The notes under the pieces: model-generated
Seen by the model: only the letters and a program-made list of their open reading frames with translations
What the model was told of the DNA's origin: nothing
The model's database searches: none
Translations under genes and position numbers: made by a program
Origin: Cupriavidus pinatubonensis
GTDB taxonomy: Bacteria > Pseudomonadota > Gammaproteobacteria > Burkholderiales > Burkholderiaceae
Assembly: GCF_019602855.1 (NCBI RefSeq)
Contig: NZ_CP080767.1
Span: 2,108,001-2,172,000 of the forward strand
Length of the DNA: 64,000 bases
Direction: 5' to 3'
Shown: one piece after another, positions 46,345-55,940 of the stretch
Numbering within the stretch: the stretch's first letter is position 1
How the letters are laid out: every line of letters starts with the position of its first letter

Positions 46345-48276
46345 GTGATCCGAATCGACCAGCTTGTCCTCCAGCGCGGCACCAAGGTGCTGTTCGACCA
46401 CACCAGCGTGACGCTCAACCCGGGCGAGCGCGTGGGCCTCGTCGGCGCCAACGGCAGCGGCAAGTCCACGCTGTTCGCCATGCTGCGCGGCGAACTGCAT
46501 GCAGATGGCGGCGACGTGACGGTGCCTGCCCAATGGCGCATCGCGCATGTGGCGCAAGAGACGCCGGCGGTGGCGCGTAGCGCGGTCGAATACGTGATCG
46601 ACGGCGATACACGCCTGCGAGAGATCGAAGCCGCCATTGCCGAGGCGCAGGCAGTCGGCGACGGCAGCGCGGAAGGCGAAGCGCACGCGGCCTTTGCCGA
46701 CGCCGACGGCTACACCGCCCCGGCGCGCGCCGAGGCGCTGCTGTTGGGCCTGGGTTTCACGCTGCCGCAGGTGTCGCAGCCGGTATCGTCGTTCTCGGGC
46801 GGATGGCGCATGCGCCTGAACCTGGCCCAGGCCCTGATGTGCCCGTCGGACCTGCTGCTGCTCGATGAACCGACCAATCACCTGGACCTCGATGCCATCG
46901 TCTGGCTCGAAGACTGGCTCGCGCGCTACCCCGGCACGCTGGTCATGATTTCGCACGACCGTGAATTCCTGGACGCGATCTGCAACGTCACGGTCCATAT
47001 CGAGAATCAGCAGTTGCGCCGCTACGGCGGCAACTACACGCTGTTCGAGACGCTGCGCCTGCAGCAGATGGCGCAGCAGCAGGCGGCCTATACCCGCCAG
47101 CAAAAGGAAATCGCGCACCTGGAATCGTTCATCACGCGCTTCAAGGCCAAGGCGACCAAGGCGCGCCAGGCGCAAAGCCGCGTCAAGGCACTCGAGAAGA
47201 TGGAACGGCTGGCGCCAGTGCACGTCGCCGCGGGCTTCGCCTTCGAATTCCGCGAGCCCGATGCGGCGCCGAACCCGATGATGGTGCTGGACGGCGTCGA
47301 CTGCGGCTATGCCGAGGCCGATCCGCCGGTGACCATCCTGCACAAGCTGGCGCTGTCGATCCAGAACGGCCAGCGCATCGGCCTGCTCGGCGCCAACGGG
47401 CAGGGCAAGTCGACGCTGGTCAAGACGCTGGCCGGCACGCAGGATCCGCTGACCGGCACGCTGCGCCTGGGCAAGGGCCTGCAGATCGGCTACTTCGCCC
47501 AGCACCAGCTGGAAACGCTGCGTGACCACGAATCTCCGCTGCAGCACCTGGCGCGACTGGCGCCGGACACCCGCGAGCAGGAACTGCGCGATTTCCTCGG
47601 CAGCTTCAATTTCCGCGGCGATATGGCCACCGCGCCGATCGAGCCGTTCTCGGGGGGCGAAAAAGCCCGCCTGGCGCTGTCGCTGATCGTCTGGCAGAAG
47701 CCCAACCTGCTGCTGCTCGACGAACCGACCAACCACCTGGACCTCGACACGCGCGAGGCGCTGACCATGGCGCTGGCGCAGTTCGAAGGCACGCTGATCC
47801 TGGTTTCGCACGACCGTCACCTGCTGCGCGCTACGGCCGACCAGTTCATGCTGGTCGCCGATGGCACCATCAAACCGTTCGACGGCGACCTCGACGACTA
47901 TCGCGACTGGCTGCTGCAGCAGGCCGCGGCCAAGCGCAACGCCGCCGTGGCCGCGCACCAGGCGGAAACCGGCGGCAACGCCGCAGCGGTCAACCGCAAG
48001 GACCAGCGCCGCGCCGAAGCGGACGAGCGCCAGCGGCTGGCGCAACTGCGCAAGCCGCTGACCAAGGAACTGGAAAAGGTGGAAAAGCGCATGACGGTGC
48101 TGCAGACCGCCAAGGCCGAGATCGACCAGTTCATGGCCGATGAGACCAGCTATGCCGAGGCCAACAAGTCAAAGCTGATGGAGATGCTCAAGCGCCAGGG
48201 CGAAGTCAACGGCGAACTGGAAACGCTCGAAGAGAAATGGCTGGAGCTGCAGGAGCAGATCGAACAGATCGAGTGA
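46345..48276 (+). CDS. yheS: ABC-F family ATPase, YheS-like
   Basis: A 643-residue soluble protein with two ABC ATPase domains and no membrane part. Domain 1: Walker A GANGSGKST (about 35-43), signature FSGGWRMR, LLLLDEPTNHLD. The linker (about 235-320) is rich in Lys/Arg/Ala/Gln, as in ABC-F ribosome-binding proteins. Domain 2: Walker A GANGQGKST (about 350), signature FSGGEKAR, LLLLDEPTNHLD. The C-terminal 100 residues form a charged coiled coil. ABC-F proteins act on the ribosomal E site or in antibiotic protection; YheS is reported to act on stalled nascent chains. The start is GTG. It is divergent from the RpiR gene. Confidence 0.88.
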   Translation: MIRIDQLVLQRGTKVLFDHTSVTLNPGERVGLVGANGSGKSTLFAMLRGELHADGGDVTVPAQWRIAHVAQETPAVARSAVEYVIDGDTRLREIEAAIAEAQAVGDGSAEGEAHAAFADADGYTAPARAEALLLGLGFTLPQVSQPVSSFSGGWRMRLNLAQALMCPSDLLLLDEPTNHLDLDAIVWLEDWLARYPGTLVMISHDREFLDAICNVTVHIENQQLRRYGGNYTLFETLRLQQMAQQQAAYTRQQKEIAHLESFITRFKAKATKARQAQSRVKALEKMERLAPVHVAAGFAFEFREPDAAPNPMMVLDGVDCGYAEADPPVTILHKLALSIQNGQRIGLLGANGQGKSTLVKTLAGTQDPLTGTLRLGKGLQIGYFAQHQLETLRDHESPLQHLARLAPDTREQELRDFLGSFNFRGDMATAPIEPFSGGEKARLALSLIVWQKPNLLLLDEPTNHLDLDTREALTMALAQFEGTLILVSHDRHLLRATADQFMLVADGTIKPFDGDLDDYRDWLLQQAAAKRNAAVAAHQAETGGNAAAVNRKDQRRAEADERQRLAQLRKPLTKELEKVEKRMTVLQTAKAEIDQFMADETSYAEANKSKLMEMLKRQGEVNGELETLEEKWLELQEQIEQIE

Positions 48277-48330
48277 AGGGGTTCGAGTCCGCTACCTCGT
48301 ATCCACCCATCGAATGTCGTGGCTGCGAAC

Positions 48331-48359
48331 AAAAACCGGCGCTCAAGGCGCCGGTTTTT
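48331..48359. terminator. Bidirectional intrinsic terminator between yheS and dsbB
   Basis: A 12-bp perfect inverted repeat AAAAACCGGCGC / GCGCCGGTTTTT with a 5-nt loop. The A-tract and T-tract on either side make it work in both directions, as needed between these convergent genes. Confidence 0.9.
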
Positions 48360-48367
48360 CTATCCGA

Positions 48368-48853
48368 TCAACGGAAATTCTTCTCCCGCCGGATCAGTCC
48401 CACCGCCAGCGTCAGCGTCAGGATGAACAGCCAGATCAGCGACCATGCCGGCACGGACAGGCCCAGCACCGGCGGCAGCGGCGCCGTGCAAAGGCCGTCG
48501 GAATAGAACACCTGCGGCAGCACCTTGGCCGTCGGCAAGGCGTTGACCCAGTTCTCCAGCGGATCGATGCCGCAACTCGCCTTCGGGTTCAGCAGCAACG
48601 ACACGTGATACACGGCCACGGCAATGCCGCCGACGCCGGACAGCATACCCAGCCCTTGCCACAGCGAACGCGTGTTCTGGGCAATGACCGCGAGCAGCGA
48701 GAACAGCCCGATGCCGATAAAGGCGAACCGCTGCATGATGCACAGCGGGCAAGGCTGGTAGCCCTTTTCAAACTGGAGGTAGAGCGCAAAACCGACCAGC
48801 CCGAATGAAATGAAGGCGATCAGCAGGAAATAGGCGCGGGAATTGGCTTGCAT
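48368..48853 (-). CDS. dsbB: Disulfide bond formation protein B
   Basis: A 161-residue inner-membrane protein with four helices and the two functional cysteine pairs: Cys35-x2-Cys38 (QPCPLCIMQR) in the first periplasmic loop, and Cys94 with Cys122 (ASCGIDP, DGLCTAP) in the second. DsbB reoxidises DsbA and passes electrons to quinone. The length is that of DsbB. The ATG at 48853 gives MQANSRAYFLL; a longer open frame to 48982 is not DsbB-like. It is the last gene of the alr-radA-GNAT-dsbB series, ending just before the bidirectional terminator. Confidence 0.95.
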   Translation of the reverse strand: MQANSRAYFLLIAFISFGLVGFALYLQFEKGYQPCPLCIMQRFAFIGIGLFSLLAVIAQNTRSLWQGLGMLSGVGGIAVAVYHVSLLLNPKASCGIDPLENWVNALPTAKVLPQVFYSDGLCTAPLPPVLGLSVPAWSLIWLFILTLTLAVGLIRREKNFR

Positions 48854-49018
48854 AAGCGGGCTTGCATGAACGATGAACAGAGCGGGATCAAGGTTGCGGG
48901 GTTGCCAGCACGCGATCCCCTCCGGCTGTTGGACGGCATTATTACCGATTTTGCGAAATGTCCCCTGACACCGCGTACGCAAACGGCATATTCGCGCCTG
49001 TGGCGGATTGCCGCAGGC

Positions 49019-49591
49019 TCAGCCGCGACCTTGTGTCGCAGCTGCCCACTCGGCGTGAGCCAACCGGTAGAGGCAATGTGACCGAAGCGGATGGCTTTCC
49101 GGCATTGCGGGGTGCTCGAACACGAGCGCATCCTCATGCATGCCGAGGCGCTCCATCACCGCGCGCGAGCGGCGGTTGCCGAGCGCGGTAAAGGACACGA
49201 TCTCATCGAGCCCGAGCCGCTCAAACCCGACGGCCAGCGCCGCGCGTGCCGCTTCGGTCGCGAAGCCCTGCCCCCATGCCGCGCGCGCGAGCCGCCAGCC
49301 GATCTCCACGCATGGCGCGAACGGCAAGGCCGCTGCCGGCATGTTGAGCCCGACGAAGCCGATGAAAGCGCCATCGGCCTTACGCTCGCATGCCCAGAAG
49401 CCCCAGCCGAGCGCGGCAATCTTGTCGCGGCAACGGTTGGCCAGGCCGTCGCTTTCCGCCCGGCTCAGTGGCGCGGGAAAGTAGCGCATCACCTCGGCGT
49501 CGGCGTTCAGTGCCGCAAACGGCGCGTCGTCGGCATCGCGCCACTGGCGCAGGCGCAGGCGCGGCGTGTCGATTTCGATGAGCTTGGCCAT
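49019..49591 (-). CDS. GNAT-family N-acetyltransferase
   Basis: A 190-residue acetyltransferase of the RimJ/RimL-like type (Acetyltransf_3): IDTPRLRLRQWRDADDAPFAALNADAEVMRYF at the start, the acetyl-CoA loop region WGQGFATEAARAALAVGFERLGLDEIVSFTALGNRRSRAVMERLGM (about 110-155). Proteins of this type acetylate small molecules or protein N-termini; the substrate is unknown. It starts 3 bp after radA and is certainly co-transcribed with it. Confidence 0.85.
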   Translation of the reverse strand: MAKLIEIDTPRLRLRQWRDADDAPFAALNADAEVMRYFPAPLSRAESDGLANRCRDKIAALGWGFWACERKADGAFIGFVGLNMPAAALPFAPCVEIGWRLARAAWGQGFATEAARAALAVGFERLGLDEIVSFTALGNRRSRAVMERLGMHEDALVFEHPAMPESHPLRSHCLYRLAHAEWAAATQGRG

Positions 49592-49594
49592 CGC

Positions 49595-50959
49595 TCAGTC
49601 GAGATGGCGCACGCGATCGATCGCCTGTTCGATGCGCTCGACTGCGATCACCTCGAGTCCGTCGATCTTCTGCTTGGGCGCATTGGCCTTGGGGATCACA
49701 GCCTGCGTGAAGCCCAGCTTCGCGGCTTCCTTCAGGCGCTCCTGCCCGCGCGGACTCGGGCGAATTTCGCCGGCCAGCCCGACTTCGCCGAACACCACCA
49801 GCCCGCGCGGCAACGGCTTGTTGCGCATCGACGAGTGGATCGACAGCAGCACGGCCAGGTCGGCCGCGGGCTCGGTAATCTTCACGCCGCCCACAGCGTT
49901 CAGGAACACGTCCTGGTCAAAGCAGGCAATACCGGCATGCCGGTGCAGCACGGCCAGCAGCATCGCGAGCCGGTTTTGTTCAAGGCCCACGGCCAGTCGT
50001 CGCGGGTTCGGCACGTTGGCGGTGTCGACCAACGCCTGGACTTCGACCAGCAGCGGCCGTGTGCCTTCTTGCGTTACCAGCACGCAAGACCCCGGCACCA
50101 TCTCTTCGTGCTGCGACAGGAACAGCGCCGACGGATTGCTGATGCCGCGCAGGCCGCGCTCCGTCATTGCAAACACGCCCAGTTCATTGACAGCACCGAA
50201 ACGATTCTTGAACGCGCGGATCAACCGGTGCGAAGAATGGGTGTCGCCTTCGAAATACAGCACGGTATCGACGATGTGCTCGAGCACGCGCGGACCGGCC
50301 AGGTTGCCTTCCTTGGTCACGTGGCCGACCAGGATGATGGTGATACCGCTGCTCTTGGCAATGCGTGTCAGTTGCGCCGCACACTCACGCACCTGCGCGA
50401 CCGACCCCGGTGCCGAGGTCAGCACCTCCGAGTACAGCGTCTGGATCGAGTCGATCACCGCGACCTCGGGCTTTTCCGCCTCCAGCGTGGCCTGGATCTT
50501 CTCGAGCTGGATTTCGGCGAGCAGTCCGAGCGTCGGGCTCTCCACGCCGAGGCGCTGCGCGCGCAATGCGATCTGCGCGCCAGATTCTTCGCCACTCACA
50601 TAGAGCACGCGCCGCTGTCCGGCCAGGTTGGCCAGTGCCTGCAACAGCAGCGTCGACTTGCCAATACCCGGATCGCCACCGATCAGCACCACCCCGCCCG
50701 CAACCAGCCCGCCGCCGAGCACCCGGTCGAATTCATCGATCCCGCTCGAAAAACGCGGGACATCGGCAGCGTCGATCTCGGAAAGCTTGCGCACCGTGGC
50801 CGATGCCGCCAGCGGCTGGAAGCGCTTGCCCGCCGTGCTGCCTTCCGCAACGGTCTCGACCAGCGTGTTCCACTGCTGGCAGTGCGGGCACTGGCCGGCC
50901 CAGCGCGGCGTGGTGCCGCCACATTCGGTACAGGTGTAGACGGTCTTGGTCTTGGCCAA
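49595..50959 (-). CDS. radA: DNA repair/recombination protein RadA (Sms)
   Basis: A 454-residue RecA-related helicase that drives branch migration in recombination. The N-terminal zinc finger has Cys10, Cys13, Cys24 and Cys27 (YTCTECG, QCPHC). Walker A is GDPGIGKST, the RadA-specific KNRFG motif follows in AFKNRFGAVNE, and the C-terminal Lon-protease-like domain has SIHSSMRNKPLPRGLVVFGEVGLAGEIR. The start is TTG at 50959 (LAKTKTVYTC) with AAGGA upstream; no ATG is suitably placed. It is transcribed after alr, with a 90-bp gap. Confidence 0.95.
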   Translation of the reverse strand: MAKTKTVYTCTECGGTTPRWAGQCPHCQQWNTLVETVAEGSTAGKRFQPLAASATVRKLSEIDAADVPRFSSGIDEFDRVLGGGLVAGGVVLIGGDPGIGKSTLLLQALANLAGQRRVLYVSGEESGAQIALRAQRLGVESPTLGLLAEIQLEKIQATLEAEKPEVAVIDSIQTLYSEVLTSAPGSVAQVRECAAQLTRIAKSSGITIILVGHVTKEGNLAGPRVLEHIVDTVLYFEGDTHSSHRLIRAFKNRFGAVNELGVFAMTERGLRGISNPSALFLSQHEEMVPGSCVLVTQEGTRPLLVEVQALVDTANVPNPRRLAVGLEQNRLAMLLAVLHRHAGIACFDQDVFLNAVGGVKITEPAADLAVLLSIHSSMRNKPLPRGLVVFGEVGLAGEIRPSPRGQERLKEAAKLGFTQAVIPKANAPKQKIDGLEVIAVERIEQAIDRVRHLD

Positions 50960-51049
50960 TGGAAGATCCTTGGATTGGGATAGCGGAAACGCGACGGCCG
51001 GCCACCGCATGGCAGCCGGCCGTCAGGACAGATCCGGTCAGGGTAGCAC

Positions 51050-52171
51050 TCAGGCCAGCAGCGGCGAGGCGCTGTCCGGCGCCGTAATGGTGGCCACCGT
51101 GGTCGGCACGCGCGGCGCCAGCGCGCACATCAGTTCGTAACCCACCGTGCCGCTGGCCTGCGCGACATCGTCGATCGGCAGGCCCTGGCCCCACAACGTG
51201 ACAGGACTGCCGATCCTCGCCTTCGGGCATGGCCCCAAGTCTACGCACAGCATGTCCATCGACACGCGGCCCACGAGTTGGGTGCGCACGCCGTCCACCA
51301 GCACGGGGGCGCGGTGTTCGCCCCAACCCGTTGCATGCCGCGGGTAGCCATCTGCATAGCCACAGGCCACCACGCCGATGCGCATCGGCCGGTCGGCGGT
51401 GAACATGGAACCGTAGCCGACCGTATCGCCAGGCTGCAGGTCCTGGACCGCAATCAGCTCGCTGTGCAGCGACATGGCCGGCTGCAGGCCGACGCCCGCA
51501 ATGTCGGCCTCGCGGCCGGTCGGCGATGCGCCATACAGGATGACACCGGGCCTCACCCATGCGCGGTGCGCTTCGGGATGCCACAGGACCGCCGCGGAGT
51601 TCGACAGGCTGGCCTCACCTGGCAGGTTGGCCGTGGCTTTGTCGAAGGCCTCGATCTGGTGGGCGATGCCACGCGGGGTGTCGGCATCGGAAAAGTGCGT
51701 CATGTGGACGATACTGCCCACGCAGGGCATGGCGCGTGCGCGCTCCCACGCCGTACGGTATTGCGACGGGTGGAAGCCCAGGCGGTTCATCCCCGTATTG
51801 AGTTTGAGCTGGATCGCCAGCGGACCCTTCGGGCGTGCGCTCTCCAGCATCCGGAGCTGCTCGTCGCAATGCACCGCGGTGGTGAGCCGGTATTGTTCAA
51901 GGAGCGGCACGTCCTGCGGTTGGAAAAACCCCTCCAGCAACAGGATCGGGCCTTGCCAGCCGAGGTCGCGCAGCTGCACGGCTTCGTTCAGGTCGAGCAG
52001 CCCGAAGCCGTCCGTGCCACGCAGGCCGGCGAACACACGGCGGATCCCATGGCCATAGGCATTGGCCTTGATGACGGCCCATACGCGGGAACCGGGGGCG
52101 TGACGGCGGACGACCTCAAGGTTGTTCGCAATGGCGGGTTGATGGATGACGGCGTGGATCGGTCTTGGCAT
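51050..52171 (-). CDS. alr: Alanine racemase
   Basis: A 373-residue PLP-dependent racemase that makes D-alanine for peptidoglycan. The Schiff-base lysine is Lys35 ([11 protein letters not shown]), and the opposite-face tyrosine lies in DTVGYGSMF (about 256). The C-terminal beta domain has [13 protein letters not shown]. The length is typical of biosynthetic Alr and DadX alike; lack of a neighbouring dadA favours alr. It is divergent from lplT, and in the same direction as radA and dsbB. Confidence 0.94.
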   Translation of the reverse strand: MPRPIHAVIHQPAIANNLEVVRRHAPGSRVWAVIKANAYGHGIRRVFAGLRGTDGFGLLDLNEAVQLRDLGWQGPILLLEGFFQPQDVPLLEQYRLTTAVHCDEQLRMLESARPKGPLAIQLKLNTGMNRLGFHPSQYRTAWERARAMPCVGSIVHMTHFSDADTPRGIAHQIEAFDKATANLPGEASLSNSAAVLWHPEAHRAWVRPGVILYGASPTGREADIAGVGLQPAMSLHSELIAVQDLQPGDTVGYGSMFTADRPMRIGVVACGYADGYPRHATGWGEHRAPVLVDGVRTQLVGRVSMDMLCVDLGPCPKARIGSPVTLWGQGLPIDDVAQASGTVGYELMCALAPRVPTTVATITAPDSASPLLA

Positions 52172-52647
52172 GAAGTCACATCTCGCGAGGCAAGCATCGC
52201 TGCCGGTGGTAGGAATCCTCTAGACGCCGCGGCGTGATGCGGGCGTCACCGGATGTCACCGGGCGTCACTTTCAGCGGCGTATGCACCAGATCAGGGAAG
52301 ACCCGGTCCGCGGTCAGCGATGCGCAGCCGTTATTTGAACACATCCTGGGAGGACGACCTGCAAATCCCGGGGAATCGCAGCGCGCTCGCGCTGTCAAAC
52401 TGGCGCCTTTGCGGATTCGGGATTGTCGTGTTTTCGTGATATAAAGCCGGACGCTAAGGCCATGTTCTAAACGCGAAGCAATATGTCAATGACGGTCAGG
52501 CAAACCGCGCGGCGCCACGGTGCCAAGCATGCGACACAATTCGACAAGGCCGCAGCTCAGGGTCCCCTGCAACAAACCATGGCCACGCCGATGGGCGTAG
52601 CCCTTCCCAAAGCGCACGCAGAACGCGATGGAGACAAAGTCGAAAGC
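52172..52647. other. Divergent region between alr and lplT
   Basis: About 475 bp hold the promoters of both genes. Near 52244-52268 there is a small cluster of near-repeats (GGCGTCACC, GATGTCACC, GGCGTCAC). A TATAAA at 52440-52445 is a possible lplT -10 element without a clear -35. The lplT frame is open from 52483, so up to 55 extra N-terminal residues are formally possible, but they are polar and unlike LplT proteins. Confidence 0.4.
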
Positions 52648-53967
52648 ATGAAGAAGGGTTTTTACACCATCATGGCCGCGCAGTTTTTTTCGTCGCTGGC
52701 CGACAACGCGCTACTCATCGCCGCCATCGCCCTTCTCACTGAGTTGCATTCCCCGCAGTGGATGACTCCGCTGCTCAAGTTGTTCTTCGTTCTCTCCTAC
52801 GTCATCCTGGCTGCCTTCGTCGGCGCATTCGCGGACTCCATGCCGAAAGGCAGGGTGATGCTCATCACGAATGCCATCAAGATCGTCGGCTGCGCGATCA
52901 TGATGTTCGGCCTGCACCCCTTGCTGGCCTACGGCATCGTAGGCTTCGGCGCGGCCGCTTACTCGCCCGCCAAGTACGGCATCCTGACGGAACTGCTGCC
53001 GCCGGAGAAGCTGGTGATGGCCAACGGCTGGATCGAAGGGCTGACCGTGGGCTCCATCATCCTGGGCACCGTGGTCGGCGGCGCGCTGATCTCCGTGCAC
53101 ATTTCACAGATCCTGCTGCGCTTTGACATCCCGTATTTCGACACCGGGATCAATACGCCGGCTGAAGCCGCGATGGTGGTGATCATGCTCTTTTACTTGA
53201 TCGCCGCCATCTTCAACATCTTCATTCCCGATACGGGCGCCCGGTATCCGCAGCAGGAAAAGAACCCGATCAAGCTGATCGCGGAATTCGGCGACTGCTT
53301 TGTCGCGCTCTGGCGCGACAAGCTCGGCCAGATCTCGCTGGCCGTGACCACGCTGTTCTGGGGCGTGGGCGCCACGCTGCAGTTCATCGTGCTGAAGTGG
53401 GCGGAAAAGTCGCTGGGCCTGAACCTGTCCCAGGGCGCCCTGCTGCAAGCCGTGGTCGCCGTCGGCGTGGCGGTCGGCGCCATCATGGCGGCGGCGCGCA
53501 TTCCGCTGCGCAAGTCGCTGTCCGTGCTGCCATTCGGCGTGGCCATGGGCGCTACCGTGATGCTGATGGCCTTCTACACCAAGGACGCCATGCCGCAGAT
53601 CATGGTCGACGTGCTGGGCCTGCACATGCCGCTGTATATGGCGATTGCCTATGTATTCCTGATGATCGTGGGCGCCATGTCCGGCTATTTCGTGGTGCCG
53701 ATGAACGCGCTGCTGCAGCACCGCGGCCACGTGCTGCTGTCCGCCGGCCACTCGATCGCCGTGCAGAACTTCAATGAGAATGTTTCGGTGCTGCTGATGC
53801 TGTGCCTGTATGCGTTGCTGATCAAGCTGAATGTGCCAATCGGCCTCGTCATCGTCGCGCTCGGCCTGTTCATCTGCATCACCATGGCGCTGGTCATGAA
53901 GGTGCACAAGTACAACGTGCGCACGTTCAATTCGCTCGCCATGATCGGCGAGGACAAGCATCACTAG
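52648..53967 (+). CDS. lplT: Lysophospholipid transporter
   Basis: A 439-residue MFS-related flippase beginning MKKGFYTIMAAQFFSSLADNALLIAAIALL, the hallmark N-terminus of LplT, with about twelve helices. LplT moves lysophosphatidylethanolamine and related lipids across the inner membrane for reacylation. Here no Aas acyltransferase domain is fused or adjacent. I chose the ATG at 52648; earlier ATGs at 52483 and 52579 are in frame. It faces alr across a shared upstream region, an arrangement usual in Ralstonia and Cupriavidus. Confidence 0.93.
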   Translation: MKKGFYTIMAAQFFSSLADNALLIAAIALLTELHSPQWMTPLLKLFFVLSYVILAAFVGAFADSMPKGRVMLITNAIKIVGCAIMMFGLHPLLAYGIVGFGAAAYSPAKYGILTELLPPEKLVMANGWIEGLTVGSIILGTVVGGALISVHISQILLRFDIPYFDTGINTPAEAAMVVIMLFYLIAAIFNIFIPDTGARYPQQEKNPIKLIAEFGDCFVALWRDKLGQISLAVTTLFWGVGATLQFIVLKWAEKSLGLNLSQGALLQAVVAVGVAVGAIMAAARIPLRKSLSVLPFGVAMGATVMLMAFYTKDAMPQIMVDVLGLHMPLYMAIAYVFLMIVGAMSGYFVVPMNALLQHRGHVLLSAGHSIAVQNFNENVSVLLMLCLYALLIKLNVPIGLVIVALGLFICITMALVMKVHKYNVRTFNSLAMIGEDKHH

Positions 53968-53969
53968 GC

Positions 53970-53991
53970 ACCCCTAGGCAACGCTAGGGGT
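53970..53991. terminator. Hairpin between convergent lplT and DUF1853 genes
   Basis: An 8-bp perfect stem ACCCCTAG / CTAGGGGT with a 6-nt loop, directly after the lplT stop and overlapping the last codons of the opposing gene. There is no long T-tract, so efficiency is uncertain. Confidence 0.55.
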
Positions 53992-55102
53992 TCGCCTCCA
54001 CCGGCTCCGCGGCGCGCACGCGCGCCCGGGCTTCCCACCCCGGCGGTACCACGAAGCCGCGCGAGCGTTCGCGCCACCAGCCCGGCGCCTGCGCGCCGGC
54101 GGGTTCCAGTTCGCACAGCATGACCGGCGATTCGCGTCGCCAGCTGTGGCCGTGATCAGGATCCGCAAAGCGCTGTGCCAGCGCCTCGCGCAGCGTTGCG
54201 GCGCCTTCCGTATCGCGTTCCTCCAGCCATGCGCCGGACAACCATCCCGGGCGCGGCAGCCGGCACCAGCGCGCGCCGGGCGCCGAAGAGGCGCGCGCGA
54301 ACCAGTCATCGAGCGTGGACCACCAGCCGTGCAGGTGATTGTGCGCAATGCCCAGCGCATCGAGCCCCGCCGGCAACTGGCCATCCTGATAGAACAGCCA
54401 CCCAAGCAGGTAGACCTCGCTGCGGTCCACCGCAGGACCCAGCAGCGCCTGCGCCTCGGCCGTGCGCGCCAGCGGTAGTTGACGATGCACGATGTGGTCG
54501 AGCTTGTCGCCCAGCCGGTCCACCAGGTTGGGACCGACAAACGCTCGCAGCCCTTGCGGTGGCGTGCCGCCAGCATCGACCATCAGATAGAACTTGGTGG
54601 CCATTTCCCAGTGCACGACCTCACCGCTGCCCAGATCGCGCCAGACAAAGTCGAGCTCGCCCAGCGTCTGGATGCCATGGCCATGCGCGCGCCGCACCGG
54701 CACGTTCGCGGCAATCAGTTCCAGCCCCTGCGCATGGCGCAGGGCGAAATGCAGCAGGCGCTCGGCATGGCGCCCCAGCCGCAGGCTTCGCGCGCGGCCT
54801 GGCTCTTCAGGTAAAGCATCGGCAATGCCATTGGCAAGTTCGCCAATGGTGGCGGGAAGACCAGCGGGATCGGCTTGCTCGAGCCAGCGCTCCCAGGCGG
54901 CCTGGGTACCCGCGGGCCAGCGAGCCGGACGCGCGTCACCATTGGCGGTACCGGGCAGGGTCCCCAGCAGTGGGGGTGACAACGTGCACCAGGCCAGGTC
55001 GCGGGCGCGTTGCGATGCGGCCTGACGCCACAGCGGCAGCGCCGGCGTATGCACGCCGTTGCCGCCGTGGCTTATCGGGAGATCAGGCCTGGGCTCCCGC
55101 AC
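53984..55102 (-). CDS. DUF1853 family protein
   Basis: A 372-residue cytoplasmic protein of the DUF1853 family: the motif ELDFVWRDLGSGEVVHWEMATKFYLMVDAGG (about 148-178), with a nuclease-like pattern (D-x-E...HWE-x-x-x-KFY) that resembles PD-(D/E)xK active sites, then GPNLVDRLGDKLDHIVHRQL. Biochemical function is not known to me. It starts at a GTG inside the last 20 bp of the uracil-DNA glycosylase gene, so it is translationally coupled to it. The nuclease resemblance and the repair gene next to it make a DNA-processing role worth testing. Confidence 0.75.
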   Translation of the reverse strand: MREPRPDLPISHGGNGVHTPALPLWRQAASQRARDLAWCTLSPPLLGTLPGTANGDARPARWPAGTQAAWERWLEQADPAGLPATIGELANGIADALPEEPGRARSLRLGRHAERLLHFALRHAQGLELIAANVPVRRAHGHGIQTLGELDFVWRDLGSGEVVHWEMATKFYLMVDAGGTPPQGLRAFVGPNLVDRLGDKLDHIVHRQLPLARTAEAQALLGPAVDRSEVYLLGWLFYQDGQLPAGLDALGIAHNHLHGWWSTLDDWFARASSAPGARWCRLPRPGWLSGAWLEERDTEGAATLREALAQRFADPDHGHSWRRESPVMLCELEPAGAQAPGWWRERSRGFVVPPGWEARARVRAAEPVEANP

Positions 55103-55940
55103 GATCGTGCACCTCTCGGGCCAGGCACAGGTCTTCCCATGCGCGCGCCTTGTCGGTCAGGGTGCGCAGCAGGTAGGCGGGATGGTAGGTCACCACCACG
55201 GGAATCCCCTCGTAGCTGTGGACGGTACCGCGCAGCTTGCCGATCGGCGTCGTGGTGCGCAGCAGCGACTGCGCGGCAAAGCGGCCCAGTACGACGATGA
55301 CCTTGGGCCGCACCAGCGCAATCTGCCGTTTCAGGAACGGCTCGCACTGATCGACTTCGGCCGGTTCCGGATTGCGGTTGCCCGGCGGACGGCACTTCAG
55401 CACATTGGCGATGAACACGTTGCGGCCGCGCCTGAGCCCGAGCGACGCCAGCATGTTGTCGAGCAGCTTGCCGGCCTGGCCGACGAACGGCTCGCCCTGC
55501 AGGTCTTCGTTCTCGCCAGGGGCCTCGCCGATGAGCATCCATTCCGCTTCGCGGTCGCCCACGCCGAACACGGTATTGGTGCGCGTGCTGCACAGCCCGC
55601 AGGCCTCGCACGCGGCCACGGCGGCGTCCAGCGTGGGCCAGTCCATGGCGGCAATAGCAGCTGCCCGGTCCGAAACCGGGGCGATGACCGGCAGATCGAC
55701 AACCGCTGGCGGCAACGGCTCTGCGAACGCCTCCGCGACTTCGACGACCCCGACTGCCTCCATGTCGACCAATGTCTGCGCCGACACGGATATCGTTTCC
55801 GCTGGTTCTTCCGGTTCAGCGGCCATAGCGGTCGGCAAGTCCGCCTCGACAGTGCCGCCTTCAGCGGCGGCAGGCGGCCTGCGCGAAATCCACTCGGTCG
55901 GAATCCCCAGCACTTCCAGGAACTGCGCGCGTCGGCTCAT
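55083..55940 (-). CDS. Iron-sulfur uracil-DNA glycosylase, family 4 type
   Basis: A 285-residue glycosylase that removes uracil from DNA. The core (about 105-275) has the [4Fe-4S] cysteines: the CxxC pair within CEACGLC (Cys111/114/117), Cys183 (LKCRPP) and Cys199 (DQCEPF), spaced as in thermophilic UDGa. Motif A is IGEAPG (137-142) and motif B is HPAYLLR. The first 100 residues are a non-conserved Ala/Glu/Pro/Val-rich extension, absent from the compact thermophilic enzymes. The start codon overlaps the rimI stop by four bases. Confidence 0.9.
   Translation of the reverse strand: MSRRAQFLEVLGIPTEWISRRPPAAAEGGTVEADLPTAMAAEPEEPAETISVSAQTLVDMEAVGVVEVAEAFAEPLPPAVVDLPVIAPVSDRAAAIAAMDWPTLDAAVAACEACGLCSTRTNTVFGVGDREAEWMLIGEAPGENEDLQGEPFVGQAGKLLDNMLASLGLRRGRNVFIANVLKCRPPGNRNPEPAEVDQCEPFLKRQIALVRPKVIVVLGRFAAQSLLRTTTPIGKLRGTVHSYEGIPVVVTYHPAYLLRTLTDKARAWEDLCLAREVHDRAGAQA

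Noticed and set aside
46339-48045. A 568-residue frame antisense to yheS
   Set aside because: yheS has two complete ABC ATPase domains on the other strand; the antisense product has no recognisable motif.
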